The notes under the pieces were generated by a model. The model was given only the letters and a program-made list of their open reading frames with translations, did not search any database and was not told where the DNA came from. Below, piece after piece: positions 1 through 9,642 of a stretch of DNA of 64,000 nucleotides. Each line of letters opens with the position of its first letter. Position 1 is the first letter of the stretch. Position numbers and translations under genes: made by a program. Source of the stretch: an uncultured Bradyrhizobium sp. (GTDB lineage Bacteria; Pseudomonadota; Alphaproteobacteria; Rhizobiales; Xanthobacteraceae); NCBI RefSeq assembly GCF_947648125.1, contig NZ_CANSMR010000009.1, forward strand, positions 186,001 through 250,000, read 5' to 3'.

Positions 1-1
1 G

Positions 2-352
2 AAGGGTTTTGTGTTCATGGACACGCCCGGCTACGACCCGGTCGCCGCCACCGGGCAGGTCGCCGGCGGTGCCAACCTCGTCTGCTTCACCACCGGCCGT
101 GGCAGCGTGTTCGGCTGCAAGCCCGCGCCGTCGATCAAGCTCGCCACCAACACGCCGATGTACAAGCGGATGCAAGACGACATGGACGTCAATTGCGGCA
201 CCATCCTCGACGGCGAGGAGAGCGTGCAGGAATGCGGCCAGCGCATCTTCGACCTGATCCTCAAGACCGCCTCGGGCCAGCCGACCAAGAGCGAGAGCTT
301 TGATTTCGGCGGCGCCGAGTTCGCGCCGTGGGTCCTGGGCGCGACGATGTAG
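2..352 (+). CDS. UxaA-family altronate/galactarate dehydratase, C-terminal part (5' end outside window)
   Basis: The open frame enters from the left edge and ends at TAG 350-352, so only about the last 116 residues are present. The visible segment has the conserved C-terminal signature of the UxaA/GarD sugar-acid dehydratases: FMDTPGYDP, then GGANLVCFTTGRGS and GCKPAPSIKLATNT. Family members dehydrate altronate, galactarate or related sugar acids in the cytoplasm using a metal ion. Which sugar acid this one uses cannot be told from the tail. The ATG at 11 is internal, because the homology runs to the window edge. Palindromic repeats follow directly downstream. Confidence 0.85.
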   Translation, partial: KGFVFMDTPGYDPVAATGQVAGGANLVCFTTGRGSVFGCKPAPSIKLATNTPMYKRMQDDMDVNCGTILDGEESVQECGQRIFDLILKTASGQPTKSESFDFGGAEFAPWVLGATM

Positions 353-385
353 TTTAGGGCTGCGATCTAGCCTTATACTCCGCTG

Positions 386-500
386 TCGTCCCTGCGAAAG
401 CAGGGACCCATACCGCGCGATCTATCGATTGAAGGCGGTCGCAGACACCTTCCGCATGACCACGGCCGGTGGTTATGGGTCCCTGCTTTCGCAGGGACGA
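386..500. repeat. Inverted-repeat element with 27-bp perfect arms
   Basis: The arms 386-412 and 474-500 are exact reverse complements. Each arm is itself a hairpin (GTCCCTGC GAAA GCAGGGAC). The 61 bp between them carries no gene. It looks like a dispersed intergenic palindromic element of the kind common in Bradyrhizobium, lying just after the UxaA gene. Confidence 0.8.
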
Positions 501-528
501 CAAGGAAGTACGTTGGCGAATGAAGCTT

Positions 529-559
529 CCCGGATTACGCTTCGCTCCATCCGGGCTAC
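529..559. repeat. Short CCCGGAT/ATCCGGG palindromic repeat copy
   Basis: CCCGGAT at 529-535 pairs with ATCCGGG at 549-555 across a GCTTCGCT-containing loop, followed by GCTACGG. The same core recurs at 1102-1118 and, as a much longer inverted repeat, at 35906-35991, which marks it as a dispersed repeat family. It abuts the start of the SGNH hydrolase gene. Confidence 0.65.
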
Positions 560-578
560 GGACTGAATGGGGGGCAAG

Positions 579-1082
579 ATGCGCGCGCGCCGATTGGGAA
601 TCATCGGATGCCTCGCATTCCTCGCCGCCTTCAGTCTCGGCGTCGGTTCGGCTGACGCCGCAACCATCGTGGCACTCGGCGCGAGCAACACCTACGGCAA
701 GGGCGTGGCGCGTAACCAGGCCTATCCCGCGCAGCTCGAAGCGATCTTGCGGGCGAAGGGGTTGAGCGTCCGCGTCGTGAACGCCGGCATCAATGGCGAC
801 ACCACGGAAGGGATGCTGCAACGTCTGGACCGCGCCGTGCCGAACGGGACCCGTGCGGTGATTCTACAGCCGGGCGGCAATGATCGGCGCAAGGGCAGCC
901 CCGACCGGACCGCGGATATTCAAAGCCGCCTCAGCGCCCGTGGCATCGCGGTGGTCATGCTCTCCAACGGGATGCTGCACGGGCTGCCCCATCAGCCCGA
1001 TGGTGTGCATCTGACCCCCGAGGGCTATCACATGCTCGCCGAGCAGCTTGCGTCGCAGGTATCCGGCGCGATCGGGCGCTAG
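579..1082 (+). CDS. SGNH/GDSL-type hydrolase, secreted
   Basis: A protein of 167 residues with an N-terminal signal peptide (Arg-rich start, hydrophobic stretch, cleavage near SADAA). The SGNH blocks are in order: GASNTYG (block I, nucleophile Ser), NAGINGDTT (block II), QPGGND (block III) and DGVHLTPEGY (block V Asp-x-x-His). This matches small lysophospholipase/arylesterase-like periplasmic hydrolases; the substrate is unknown. I prefer ATG 579 over the in-frame ATG 567 because the G-run at 569-574 is then a well-spaced ribosome binding site and the signal peptide starts cleanly. It stands alone, flanked on both sides by palindromic repeats. Confidence 0.8.
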   Translation: MRARRLGIIGCLAFLAAFSLGVGSADAATIVALGASNTYGKGVARNQAYPAQLEAILRAKGLSVRVVNAGINGDTTEGMLQRLDRAVPNGTRAVILQPGGNDRRKGSPDRTADIQSRLSARGIAVVMLSNGMLHGLPHQPDGVHLTPEGYHMLAEQLASQVSGAIGR

Positions 1083-1089
1083 CGATCAC

Positions 1090-1117
1090 GTAGCCCCGTT
1101 GGCTCCATCCGGGCTAC
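1090..1117. repeat. Degenerate palindromic repeat after the hydrolase gene
   Basis: GTAGCCC (1090-1096) pairs with GGGCTAC (1111-1117), enclosing CTCCATCC. It shares its right half with the repeat at 529-559. It lies 8 bp after the stop codon and could act as a transcript end, but there is no T-run. Confidence 0.5.
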
Positions 1118-1216
1118 GGCTTCGCCCTTGCCTTGGGCAACCGCTGCCCGTTGTTAGTGCTTGATCCATACCGGAACCAGTGTTCTGCTCAAAAAAGCTG
1201 CTGGAGTCCTCGGTCC

Positions 1217-4200
1217 GTGTCGATCTTCGTCGCACTGCATCACGTCACGCACTACAAATACGATCGGCCGATCGATCTCGGGCCCCAGACCATTCGGCTC
1301 CGGCCCGCGCCGCATACTCGCACGCCGATCCTGAGCTATTCGCTCAAGGTCACGCCATCAAATCACTTCGTGAATTGGCAGCAAGACCCGCAGGGCAACT
1401 GGCTGGCGCGCTACGTGTTTCCGGAGAAGGCGACCGAGCTCAAGGTCGAGGTCGACTTCACCGCGCAGATGACGGTGGTCAACCCGTTCGACTTCTTCGT
1501 CGAGCCTTACGCCAACGGCTTTCCGTTCGAATATCCCGCCGATCTCAAGACCGAGCTCGCGCCCTATCTTGAGACCGACGAGCCGGGCCCATTGCTCGCG
1601 GCCTACCTGAAGGAGATTCCGCGCCAGGCCGACTCGACCGTCAATTTCCTGGTCGCGCTGAACGCGCAGCTGCAGAAGAAGATCGGCTACGTGATCCGCA
1701 TGGAGGCCGGCATCCAGACGCCGGAGGAGACGCTGGCCGCGGGCTCCGGCTCCTGCCGCGACTCGGCGTGGCTCTTGATCCAGGCGCTGCGCCATCTCGG
1801 GCTCGCCGCGCGTTTCGTCTCCGGATACCTGATTCAGCTGCGGCCCGACATCGATCCGCTCGAGGGGCCGCGCGAGGTCGAGAGCGATTTCACCGACCTG
1901 CACGCCTGGGCCGAAGTCTATCTGCCGGGTGCGGGCTGGATCGGGTTCGATGTAACCTCCGGCATGCTGACGGGCGAAGGGCACATCCCGGTCTGCGCCA
2001 CGCCGCACTACCGCTCGGCAGCCCCGGTGACGGGTACTGCGGGCTTCGCCAATGTCGAGTTCGGCTTCGAGATGAGCGTCAAGCGGATCCGCGAGGCGCC
2101 GCGGATCACCAGGCCGTTCTCCGACCAATCCTGGGCGCGGCTCGACCGGCTCGGCGAGCAGGTCGATGCAGACCTGGCGAAGGACGACGTGCGGCTGACC
2201 ATGGGCGGCGAGCCGACCTTCGTCTCGGTCGACGATCTGGAATCGCCGGAGTGGAACGTCGCCGCGGTCGGTCCGACCAAGCGCGCGCTGGCCGACGAAC
2301 TGATCCGCAAGCTGCGCACGCGGTTCGCGCCCGGCGGCCTGCTGCATTACGGCCAGGGCAAATGGTATCCCGGCGAGAGCCTGCCGCGCTGGGCGTTCGG
2401 CCTCTATTGGCGCAAGGACGGCAAGCCGATCTGGAAGAACGCCGGCCTGATTGCTTCAGTCGAAAATCCGGGCAAGGCTGAGATCGCCGATGCGGAGCGC
2501 CTCGCAATCGGCATCGCCGCGCGGCTTGGCCTGAAGGCCGACTACGTCAGGCCGGCCTTTGAGGACACTGCGTTCTGGCTTGAGCGCGAGGCCGGCTTGC
2601 CGGCCAATGTCAGCCCTGCGAATTCCAAGCTGACCGATCCGGAAGAGCGCGCACGGCTGGCGCGGGTGTTCGACGAGGGGCTGACCACGCCGAAGGGCTA
2701 CGTGCTGCCGATCCAGCGCTGGAGCCCGCTCGGCGATCGCGTGCCGGCGCGCTGGCGCAGCGAGCGCTGGAAGATCCGGCGCAGCCATCTGTTCCTCTTT
2801 CCGGGCGATTCCCCGCTGGGCTTGCGGCTTCCGATCTCTTCGCTCGAACACGTCGCGCCGGACGACTTTCCTTACATCATCGAGCAGGATCCGATAGCGC
2901 CGCGCGATGCATTGGGGGAGATCGATCCGGATCTGAAGCAGGCGCTCAAGGACATTGAAGAGCCGCTGCCGGTGCGCACCGCGATGTCGATCGAGGTGCG
3001 CGACGGCGTGCTGTGCGCCTTCATGCCGCCGGTCGAGAAGGTCGAGGACTATCTCGAGCTGATCGCCGCGATCGAGGCCGCCGCCGAAGAGCTGCAACTG
3101 CAAGTCCACGTCGAAGGCTACGCGCCGCCGTTCGATCCGCGGATCGAGGTGATCAAGGTGACGCCGGACCCCGGCGTGATCGAGATCAACGTGCAGCCGG
3201 CACAAAGCTGGCGCGAGGCCGTCGACATCACGCTTGGCCTCTATGAGGACTCCGCGAAGACGCGGTTAGGGGCCAACCGTTTCCTGATCGACGGCCGCCA
3301 CACCGGCACCGGCGGCGGCAACCACATCGTGGTCGGCGGCAGCAAGCCGGAGGATTCGCCGTTCCTGCGCAGGCCCGACCTGCTGAAGAGCCTCGTGCTG
3401 TACTGGCAGCGCCATCCGTCGCTGTCCTATCTGTTCTCCGGCATGTTCATCGGCCCGACCAGCCAGGCGCCGCGCATCGACGAGGCGCGGCATGACGGGC
3501 TCTATGAGCTCGAGATCGCGCTGTCGCACGTGCCGCCGCCAGGCATGGATGCGCCGCTGTGGCTGGTCGATCGCCTGTTCCGGCACATCCTGGTCGACAT
3601 CACCGGCAACACCCATCGCGCCGAGATCTGCATCGACAAGCTCTATTCGCCCGATGGCCCGACCGGCCGACTCGGCCTGGTCGAATTTCGCGCGCTCGAA
3701 ATGCCGCCCGATCCGCGGATGTCGCTGGCGCAGCAGCTCTTGATCCGCGCGCTGATCGCCAAGCTGTGGCGCGAGCCGCAGCAGGGCAAGTTCGTGCGCT
3801 GGGGCACCGCGCTGCATGACCGCTTCATGCTGCCGCATTTCCTTTGGGAGGATTTTCTGGGCGTGCTCGCCGAGCTCAAGCAATCCAGCTACGACGTCGA
3901 GCCGGAATGGTATCAGGCCCAGCTCGAATTCCGCTTCCCCGCCTTCGGCCGCATCCATCACGGCGGCGTCGGCCTCGAGCTGCGGCAGGCGCTCGAGCCC
4001 TGGCACGTGCTGGGCGAGGAGGGCACCGCCGGCGGCACCGTGCGTTACGTCGATTCCTCGGTCGAGCGGTTGCAGGTGAAGGCGACCGGTTTCGTCGAGG
4101 GCCGCCACGTCATCACCTGCAACGGCAGGCGGATGCCGATGACCGAGACCGGCCGCGCGGGCGAGGCGGTCGCCGGCGTGCGCTTCAAGGCCTGGCAGCC

Positions 4201-4483
4201 GGCTTCCGGCCTGCATCCGACCATTCCCGTACACGCGCCGCTGACGTTTGACCTGATCGATAGCTGGAACGGCCGCTCGCTCGGCGGCTGCGTCTATCAC
4301 GTTGCCCATCCCGGCGGCCGCAACTACGAGACCAAGCCGGTCAATTCCTACGAGGCCGAGGCGCGGCGGCTGGCGCGCTTCCAGGAACATGGCCACACCC
4401 CCGGCAGGGTCGAGCCGCCGCCGGAGGAACGCACAATTGAGTTTCCCTTGACCCTCGACTTGCGGACGTCGCTCCTGCAGTAA
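1217..4483 (+). CDS. Transglutaminase-like protein with C-terminal DUF2126
   Basis: A protein of 1,088 residues. The N-terminus (about 1-85) is the bacterial transglutaminase N-domain. The transglutaminase/protease core has a complete triad: Cys180 in [10 protein letters not shown], His229 in DLHAWAEVY and Asp245 in GFDVTSG. The rest is the long DUF2126 region, with [12 protein letters not shown] near 330 and [10 protein letters not shown] near 700. GTG 1217 is chosen because the domain begins at once ([15 protein letters not shown]) and GGAG lies just upstream; the longer frame from 1133 adds unconserved residues. It opens an operon with the ATP-grasp/alpha-E protein and a second transglutaminase. 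Comparative genomics has linked this trio to peptide synthesis and processing, but the product is unknown. Confidence 0.9.
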   Translation: MSIFVALHHVTHYKYDRPIDLGPQTIRLRPAPHTRTPILSYSLKVTPSNHFVNWQQDPQGNWLARYVFPEKATELKVEVDFTAQMTVVNPFDFFVEPYANGFPFEYPADLKTELAPYLETDEPGPLLAAYLKEIPRQADSTVNFLVALNAQLQKKIGYVIRMEAGIQTPEETLAAGSGSCRDSAWLLIQALRHLGLAARFVSGYLIQLRPDIDPLEGPREVESDFTDLHAWAEVYLPGAGWIGFDVTSGMLTGEGHIPVCATPHYRSAAPVTGTAGFANVEFGFEMSVKRIREAPRITRPFSDQSWARLDRLGEQVDADLAKDDVRLTMGGEPTFVSVDDLESPEWNVAAVGPTKRALADELIRKLRTRFAPGGLLHYGQGKWYPGESLPRWAFGLYWRKDGKPIWKNAGLIASVENPGKAEIADAERLAIGIAARLGLKADYVRPAFEDTAFWLEREAGLPANVSPANSKLTDPEERARLARVFDEGLTTPKGYVLPIQRWSPLGDRVPARWRSERWKIRRSHLFLFPGDSPLGLRLPISSLEHVAPDDFPYIIEQDPIAPRDALGEIDPDLKQALKDIEEPLPVRTAMSIEVRDGVLCAFMPPVEKVEDYLELIAAIEAAAEELQLQVHVEGYAPPFDPRIEVIKVTPDPGVIEINVQPAQSWREAVDITLGLYEDSAKTRLGANRFLIDGRHTGTGGGNHIVVGGSKPEDSPFLRRPDLLKSLVLYWQRHPSLSYLFSGMFIGPTSQAPRIDEARHDGLYELEIALSHVPPPGMDAPLWLVDRLFRHILVDITGNTHRAEICIDKLYSPDGPTGRLGLVEFRALEMPPDPRMSLAQQLLIRALIAKLWREPQQGKFVRWGTALHDRFMLPHFLWEDFLGVLAELKQSSYDVEPEWYQAQLEFRFPAFGRIHHGGVGLELRQALEPWHVLGEEGTAGGTVRYVDSSVERLQVKATGFVEGRHVITCNGRRMPMTETGRAGEAVAGVRFKAWQPASGLHPTIPVHAPLTFDLIDSWNGRSLGGCVYHVAHPGGRNYETKPVNSYEAEARRLARFQEHGHTPGRVEPPPEERTIEFPLTLDLRTSLLQ

Positions 4484-4503
4484 TTGGGTGCAGGGGAAGT
4501 GCA

Positions 4504-7047
4504 ATGACCGCATCGGGTGGCCAAGGAAGCAGTCAAGGCGGCAGTCAGGAGAGCAGGGCCCGGCCCGGCCAGCGCCGGATGGCGCAATGGACCCGCGACT
4601 ATGTCCGGCTGCCCGGTATTCCCGATGAATACATCGCTGAGGATGGCGCGCCGCGCCCGGTCTGGGCCCGCTTCTTCGACGCCTTTGCCGGGCTGTCACC
4701 GGCCGATATCGAGCGGCGCTTCGCCTCCGCGGACCGCCATCTGCGCGAGGCCGGCGTCACCTATCGCGCGCCCGGCGACACCTCCGACCGGATCTGGCCG
4801 CTCAGTCATCTACCGCTGATCATCGACGCCGCCGATTGGCGGCAGCTCGCCGCGGGTGTCGCGCAGCGCGCGCAGCTTTTGGAAATGGTGCTGGCCGATC
4901 TCTACGGCGATGGCCGTCTCGTCGCGGAGGGCGCGATTCCCGCCGCGGCGATCGCCGGCAGCAGCGAGTATCTGCGCGCGGTCAGCGGCATCAAGCCGCC
5001 CGGCGGCCGCTATCTGCATCTCTATGCCGCCGACATCGGCCGTGGGCCTGACGGCCGCTGGTGGGTGCTTGGCGATCGCACGCAGGCACCGTCGGGCGCG
5101 GGCTATGCGCTGGAAAACCGCCTGGTGCTGTCGCGTGCCTTCTCCAACCTCTACAAGTCGATGAATGTCGAGCGTGTCGCGCCGTTCTTCGAGGCATTCC
5201 GCGATTCGCTGCGTGCCAGCGCCGACCGCGACGAGCCGCGGATCGGCCTGCTGACGCCCGGCGCGTTCAGCGAGACCTACTTCGAGCACGCCACGCTCGC
5301 GCGCTATCTCGGCTTCCTGCTGGTCGAGGGCGACGATCTCGCGGTCTCCGGTGACCGCATCCACATCCGCACCGTCGCCGGATTGAAGCGGCTCGACGTG
5401 CTGCTGCGCCGTGTCGATTCCAACATGCTCGACCCGCTCGAGCTCGACGCCTCCTCCTATCTCGGCGTGCCCGGGCTCGTCGAGGTGCTGCGTAAGAGCG
5501 GCGTCGTGGTCGCCAACATGCCGGGCTCGGGCGTGATGGAGGCGAGGGCGCTGCTCGGCTTCCTGCCTAATCTCTGCCGGCGTCTGCTCTCCGAAGACCT
5601 GATGATGCCGCACATCGCGACCTGGTGGTGCGGCCAGAAGTCCGCCCGCGAGCAGGTGCTGTCGCGGCTCGACGAATTCGCAATCGAAGGCGCTTATGGG
5701 CGCGGCGTTGCGGATTTTCCGGGCTACGGGCCGGTGCTTCCAGGCGAACTGTCGGCTGCGGATCGCGACCGCCTGAAGGACGCCATCAGCCATCGCGGCA
5801 TCGACTATGTCGGCCAGGAGCTGGTGCGGCTGTCGACCACGCCGGTGTGGGAGAACGGCCGTATTGCGCCGCGTCCCTTTGTGCTGCGGGTGTTCGCGGC
5901 GGCGACGCCGAACGGCTGGACCGTGTTGCCCGGCGGCTTCTGCCGGATTGCCGATCGGGCAGATGCGCGCGCGGTGTCGATGGGCGACGGCGCAGTGTCC
6001 GCCGACGTCTGGGTGGTCTCCGACAAGGCGGTTGCGACCTCGACCTTGCTGCCGGCGGTCGACACCGTCCGCATCCGCCGAATCGCCGGCGTGCTGCCGA
6101 GCCGTGCGGCCGATAATCTGTTCTGGCTCGGCCGCTATCTCGAGCGCGCCGAGGCCACCATTCGCCTGATCCGTGCGCTGTGCACGCCGCTGCGCGATCC
6201 GGCGCGGGTGAATGCGACCGGCCCGACACCGGCGATGCATTCGGCCGAGCGCATCCAGCGCATGCTGGTTACCTGGGGCGCGGCCTCGCAGACTGCGCGC
6301 GCCAATCCCGCCAAGGTCGCGCTCGAAGCGTTGCAGAGCGAGGAGAAATTCGGCTCGGCACTGTCGCTGGTGCGGTCAGCGCAACGCACGGCCACCTCGC
6401 TGCGCGAACGGCTGTCGCCGGATGCCTGGCAGGTCATCACCGAGATGGCTGATCGGCTCGCGATCGAGGTTCACGACGATGACGGCGTCGTCAGCGCCGC
6501 CGAGCTGACCTTGCAGGAACTCGCGAGTTTCGCCGGCCTCGCGCAGGAAAACATGAACCGCGCAGCCGGCTGGCGCTTCCTCGAGATGGGCCGCCGCGCC
6601 GAGCGTGCCATCAACACCACGCGCTTTGCCCGCCAGTTCGCCTATGACGAAGCCGGTGACGAGGATCTCGACGTTCTGCTGACGCTGGTCGATTGCCAGA
6701 TCACCTATCGCTCGCGCTATCTGGTGCAGCCGCTGCTGACCCCGGTGCGCGATCTCGCCGTGCTCGATCCGTACAATCCGCGTTCGGTCGCGTTCCAGGT
6801 CGCGGCGCTGAACGAGCATATCGCCGCGCTGCCGAGCCTGAAGGAGCACGGCCTGATCGAGCGGCCGCAGCGGCTCGCGGTCGCGCTCGAGGCGATGTTG
6901 ACGACGGCCGAAGCCGGCAGCCTCGACGTCAAGACGCTGTTTGCGCTGGAGCAGGACCTGCTCAACCTCGCCGACTCGGTCGGGCTGCACTATTTCCCGC
7001 ACGGACCGAACGCCAGCCGGCCGGAGAAGCTCACGGGGCTGGCGTGA
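4504..7047 (+). CDS. Circularly permuted ATP-grasp plus alpha-E domain protein (DUF404/407/403)
   Basis: A protein of 847 residues. The first 500 or so form the circularly permuted ATP-grasp type 2 domain (LTPGAFSETYFEHA, then RRVDSNMLDPLELD), expected to form amide bonds using ATP. From about residue 530 (LPSRAADNLFWLGRYLERAE) to the end is the helical alpha-E domain. The ATG is preceded by GGGGAAG. It starts 20 bp after the DUF2126 gene, and its stop overlaps the next start by 4 bp (GTGA), so the three proteins are probably made in fixed ratio. In this family ATP-grasp and alpha-E are often separate genes; here they are fused. Substrate unknown. Confidence 0.9.
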   Translation: MTASGGQGSSQGGSQESRARPGQRRMAQWTRDYVRLPGIPDEYIAEDGAPRPVWARFFDAFAGLSPADIERRFASADRHLREAGVTYRAPGDTSDRIWPLSHLPLIIDAADWRQLAAGVAQRAQLLEMVLADLYGDGRLVAEGAIPAAAIAGSSEYLRAVSGIKPPGGRYLHLYAADIGRGPDGRWWVLGDRTQAPSGAGYALENRLVLSRAFSNLYKSMNVERVAPFFEAFRDSLRASADRDEPRIGLLTPGAFSETYFEHATLARYLGFLLVEGDDLAVSGDRIHIRTVAGLKRLDVLLRRVDSNMLDPLELDASSYLGVPGLVEVLRKSGVVVANMPGSGVMEARALLGFLPNLCRRLLSEDLMMPHIATWWCGQKSAREQVLSRLDEFAIEGAYGRGVADFPGYGPVLPGELSAADRDRLKDAISHRGIDYVGQELVRLSTTPVWENGRIAPRPFVLRVFAAATPNGWTVLPGGFCRIADRADARAVSMGDGAVSADVWVVSDKAVATSTLLPAVDTVRIRRIAGVLPSRAADNLFWLGRYLERAEATIRLIRALCTPLRDPARVNATGPTPAMHSAERIQRMLVTWGAASQTARANPAKVALEALQSEEKFGSALSLVRSAQRTATSLRERLSPDAWQVITEMADRLAIEVHDDDGVVSAAELTLQELASFAGLAQENMNRAAGWRFLEMGRRAERAINTTRFARQFAYDEAGDEDLDVLLTLVDCQITYRSRYLVQPLLTPVRDLAVLDPYNPRSVAFQVAALNEHIAALPSLKEHGLIERPQRLAVALEAMLTTAEAGSLDVKTLFALEQDLLNLADSVGLHYFPHGPNASRPEKLTGLA

Positions 7048-7922
7048 TCTACGACATCCGTCACGTCACGACCTACAGCTACGAGACCCAGGTCAGCTTC
7101 GCGCGCTGCTCGCTGCGGCTGGAGCCGATCACCGGCGACGGGCAGCAGCTGGTTTCCCATTCGGTCGAGATTCGTCCCAAACCGGCGGAGCGCACCGCGC
7201 GGCGCGACTTCTTCGGCACGCTGACCGAAAGCGTCCTGATCGAGACCGCGCATCGCAGCCTTCGCATCGATTCGCGCTCGCGGGTCTCGGTGGCGCGGCA
7301 GCCGCCGCTCCGCGACGCGGCGAGCCCGCTCTGGGAGGGCGTGCGCGACAACGCATTCGAGGCATTGAGCCTCGATGCAACCTCGCCGGTCGGCTACGTC
7401 TTCGCCAGCGCGCTGGTGCCGGTGCTACGGCCGGTGACGGCCTACGCGTCCGCGAGCTTTTCGCCTGGAGGCGGCATCCTCGCCGGTGCAGCCGATCTGA
7501 TGCGCCGTATCCGCAGCGACTTCAAATACGATCCGAAGGCGACCGTGATCTCGACGCCGCTTCGCGACGTATTCGAGAAGCGCCACGGCGTCTGCCAGGA
7601 TTTTGCCCATGTGATGATCGCGGGGCTTCGCGGCCTCGGTCTGCCGGCCGCCTATGTCAGCGGTTATCTGCGCACCATTCCGCCGCCGGGCCAGCCGCGG
7701 CTGCAGGGCGCGGACGCAACCCACGCCTGGGTGTCGGTCTGGTGCGGCAGCGAGCTCGGCTGGGTCGGGTTCGATCCGACCAACGATCTCATGGTCGCCA
7801 ACGATCACATCATTCTCGCCATCGGCCGAGACTTCGCCGACGTCTCGCCGGTCGACGGCGTCATCGTCGGCGCGCGCAAGCAGAAGCTCAGCGTCGCCGT
7901 CGACGTGTTGCCGGTGGAGTGA
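7044..7922 (+). CDS. Transglutaminase family protein (probable cysteine peptidase)
   Basis: A protein of 292 residues. The N-domain (VIYDIRHVTTYSYE) is followed by a transglutaminase core with triad Cys184 (HGVCQDFAH), His227 (ATHAWVSV) and Asp244 (GFDPTND). The GTG start at 7044 overlaps the upstream TGA and the protein then begins exactly at the family N-terminus; upstream in-frame sequence is antisense-like. No signal peptide is visible, so it is likely cytoplasmic. As the third gene of the operon it resembles the short stand-alone transglutaminase that accompanies ATP-grasp/alpha-E proteins elsewhere. It may trim or transfer peptides made by its partner. Confidence 0.9.
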   Translation: MIYDIRHVTTYSYETQVSFARCSLRLEPITGDGQQLVSHSVEIRPKPAERTARRDFFGTLTESVLIETAHRSLRIDSRSRVSVARQPPLRDAASPLWEGVRDNAFEALSLDATSPVGYVFASALVPVLRPVTAYASASFSPGGGILAGAADLMRRIRSDFKYDPKATVISTPLRDVFEKRHGVCQDFAHVMIAGLRGLGLPAAYVSGYLRTIPPPGQPRLQGADATHAWVSVWCGSELGWVGFDPTNDLMVANDHIILAIGRDFADVSPVDGVIVGARKQKLSVAVDVLPVE

Positions 7923-7967
7923 GCCGTCGGGACGGCCGCGCGTTCGACCGTGCCGCCGCGATCTCGA

Positions 7968-9470
7968 TCAGGCGACGTGCCGCTTGCCCGATTTGTCCCA
8001 CCCGATCGGGCTGATGATGACGCGGTCGCGGCCTTCATGCTTGGCTTGATAGAGCGCGAGGTCGGCGGCCTTGAGCAGATCGCGCGATGTGCGCTCGTGA
8101 TCCGGGACGAGGCAAGACAATCCGATGCTGACGGTCGGCAACTCATGTTCGGATTCGCGCGCAGCCGTCAGCATCGCGCGAATCTGCTCGGCAACCTCCA
8201 AGGCGCCCGCCTTGCCGATGCCAGGCAGCAGCACCGAGAACTCCTCGCCGCCATAGCGCGCGCCGAGATCGGTTGCGCGCTTGGTGCTGGTGGCGATGCA
8301 CCGTCCCACAGTGGCGAGCACGGCGTCGCCGGCCTGATGGCCGTACGTGTCATTGAAGGTCTTGAAATGATCGACGTCGATCATCAGAAGCGATACTGGC
8401 GACTTTGCGCGCATGCCACGCCGCCATTCGACGTCAAGCGTATCGTCGAGCCGGCGGCGGTTGGCGAGGCCTGTCAGCGCATCGGTGCTGGCGAGGTGCG
8501 CGAGCCGGCCTTCCGCGGCGGCCCGCCGTTTGAGAGCGGCCAGCAGATAGAACATCAGGACGATCGAGACGCCGCAGAGCGCCGCCACCACGCTGCCGAT
8601 CAGCCAGAGCTGTTGCCACCAGTCGGCATAGATGCCGTCGAGCGCGAGGCCTTCGGCGATCAGCAGGGGATGGTGTCCGACGGCCTGAAAAACATAGAGC
8701 CGGCTGACCTGGTCGACGAGCGATTTCGTCATGTAGGAGCCGGATTGCCGTGCCGGGAACTGCTTGAAGACCTGTGACTCCCTGATGCTTTGCCCGATCT
8801 TGCCGATGTCGAACGGTGCGCGCATCAGCATGATGCCATCGGTGTTGAACAACGCCATGCTGTCGCCGATGCCGAAGCTCAGCTTGCGAAACAGATTGTG
8901 GAAATAGCTGAGCCGCATGCTGCCCGCGACGACGCCGGCAAAGGAGCCGTCGTCATTGCTGATGCGGCGGCTCAGACTGATCAGATATTCGCCGTCCGAA
9001 GTCACCCAGGGAGCGCTAATGAACAGTCCGCGGTCGGCTCGCGCCTGATGCACCCGGAAGAAGTCCCGATCGGCGAAATTTGCGGTCCGCGGCGTCAATG
9101 TCCGGGAATCGAGCGTGACGTCTCCCGCCGTATTCAGCACGAGGATCGAACCGAGATCCTTAGCGGTGGCCGCACGGTCGAACAGCACGACCTGGCGAAG
9201 CTCCGGGCTGATCTTGCCGAGCTCCGGCAGCTTGACGCCGTCGGCGACGGCCTGCAGCGACAGGTCATAGAGCTCGATGTTGCGGTCGATCTCGCTGGCG
9301 ATGGAGGCGACGAGGTTGGTCGCGCCTTCCTTCGCATGCTGATAGTCCCTGCCGGCCATTTCCCAGAGAATGGACGCGCAGATCGCCGAAAAGCTCAAGA
9401 CGAGACCGATCCCGAGCGCGAGGAGCCGTTTGGTCGGCACCGCCTTCGGCTTTGGCAACAGCCCGTTCAT
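7968..9470 (-). CDS. Membrane diguanylate cyclase with periplasmic sensor domain
   Basis: A protein of 500 residues that makes cyclic di-GMP from two GTP. One membrane helix near 17-37 leads into a periplasmic PDC/CACHE-like domain (about 40-285), then a second helix (about 285-310) and a C-terminal GGDEF domain. The active site reads RYGGEEFSVLLPG, and RATD lies five residues before it, matching the inhibitory I-site (RxxD) for product feedback. The C-terminal tail is short, with no EAL domain. It lies downstream of the chemoreceptor on the same strand, with a gap of 172 bp, so shared transcription is possible but not shown. Sensor ligand unknown. Confidence 0.9.
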   Translation of the reverse strand: MNGLLPKPKAVPTKRLLALGIGLVLSFSAICASILWEMAGRDYQHAKEGATNLVASIASEIDRNIELYDLSLQAVADGVKLPELGKISPELRQVVLFDRAATAKDLGSILVLNTAGDVTLDSRTLTPRTANFADRDFFRVHQARADRGLFISAPWVTSDGEYLISLSRRISNDDGSFAGVVAGSMRLSYFHNLFRKLSFGIGDSMALFNTDGIMLMRAPFDIGKIGQSIRESQVFKQFPARQSGSYMTKSLVDQVSRLYVFQAVGHHPLLIAEGLALDGIYADWWQQLWLIGSVVAALCGVSIVLMFYLLAALKRRAAAEGRLAHLASTDALTGLANRRRLDDTLDVEWRRGMRAKSPVSLLMIDVDHFKTFNDTYGHQAGDAVLATVGRCIATSTKRATDLGARYGGEEFSVLLPGIGKAGALEVAEQIRAMLTAARESEHELPTVSIGLSCLVPDHERTSRDLLKAADLALYQAKHEGRDRVIISPIGWDKSGKRHVA

Positions 9471-9642
9471 TGCTCGCTTCCACTTCCCCCGCGCCCCCGC
9501 GCTCTGTGACTTTCTATAGGGGCATCAAATTGAGAAAGGCGACCTCAAGCACAGGCAATTTGCGCCCGTGCGTTGCGATAGTCTTAACCATTCCAGGTTG
9601 GTCGGAACCTGTCGCGGGACCCGGACAGATCGCCTGATCCGT

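Noticed and set aside
1173-1200. GGAAC upstream of the transglutaminase operon as an EcfG site
   Set aside because: No CGTT at 16 or 17 bp.
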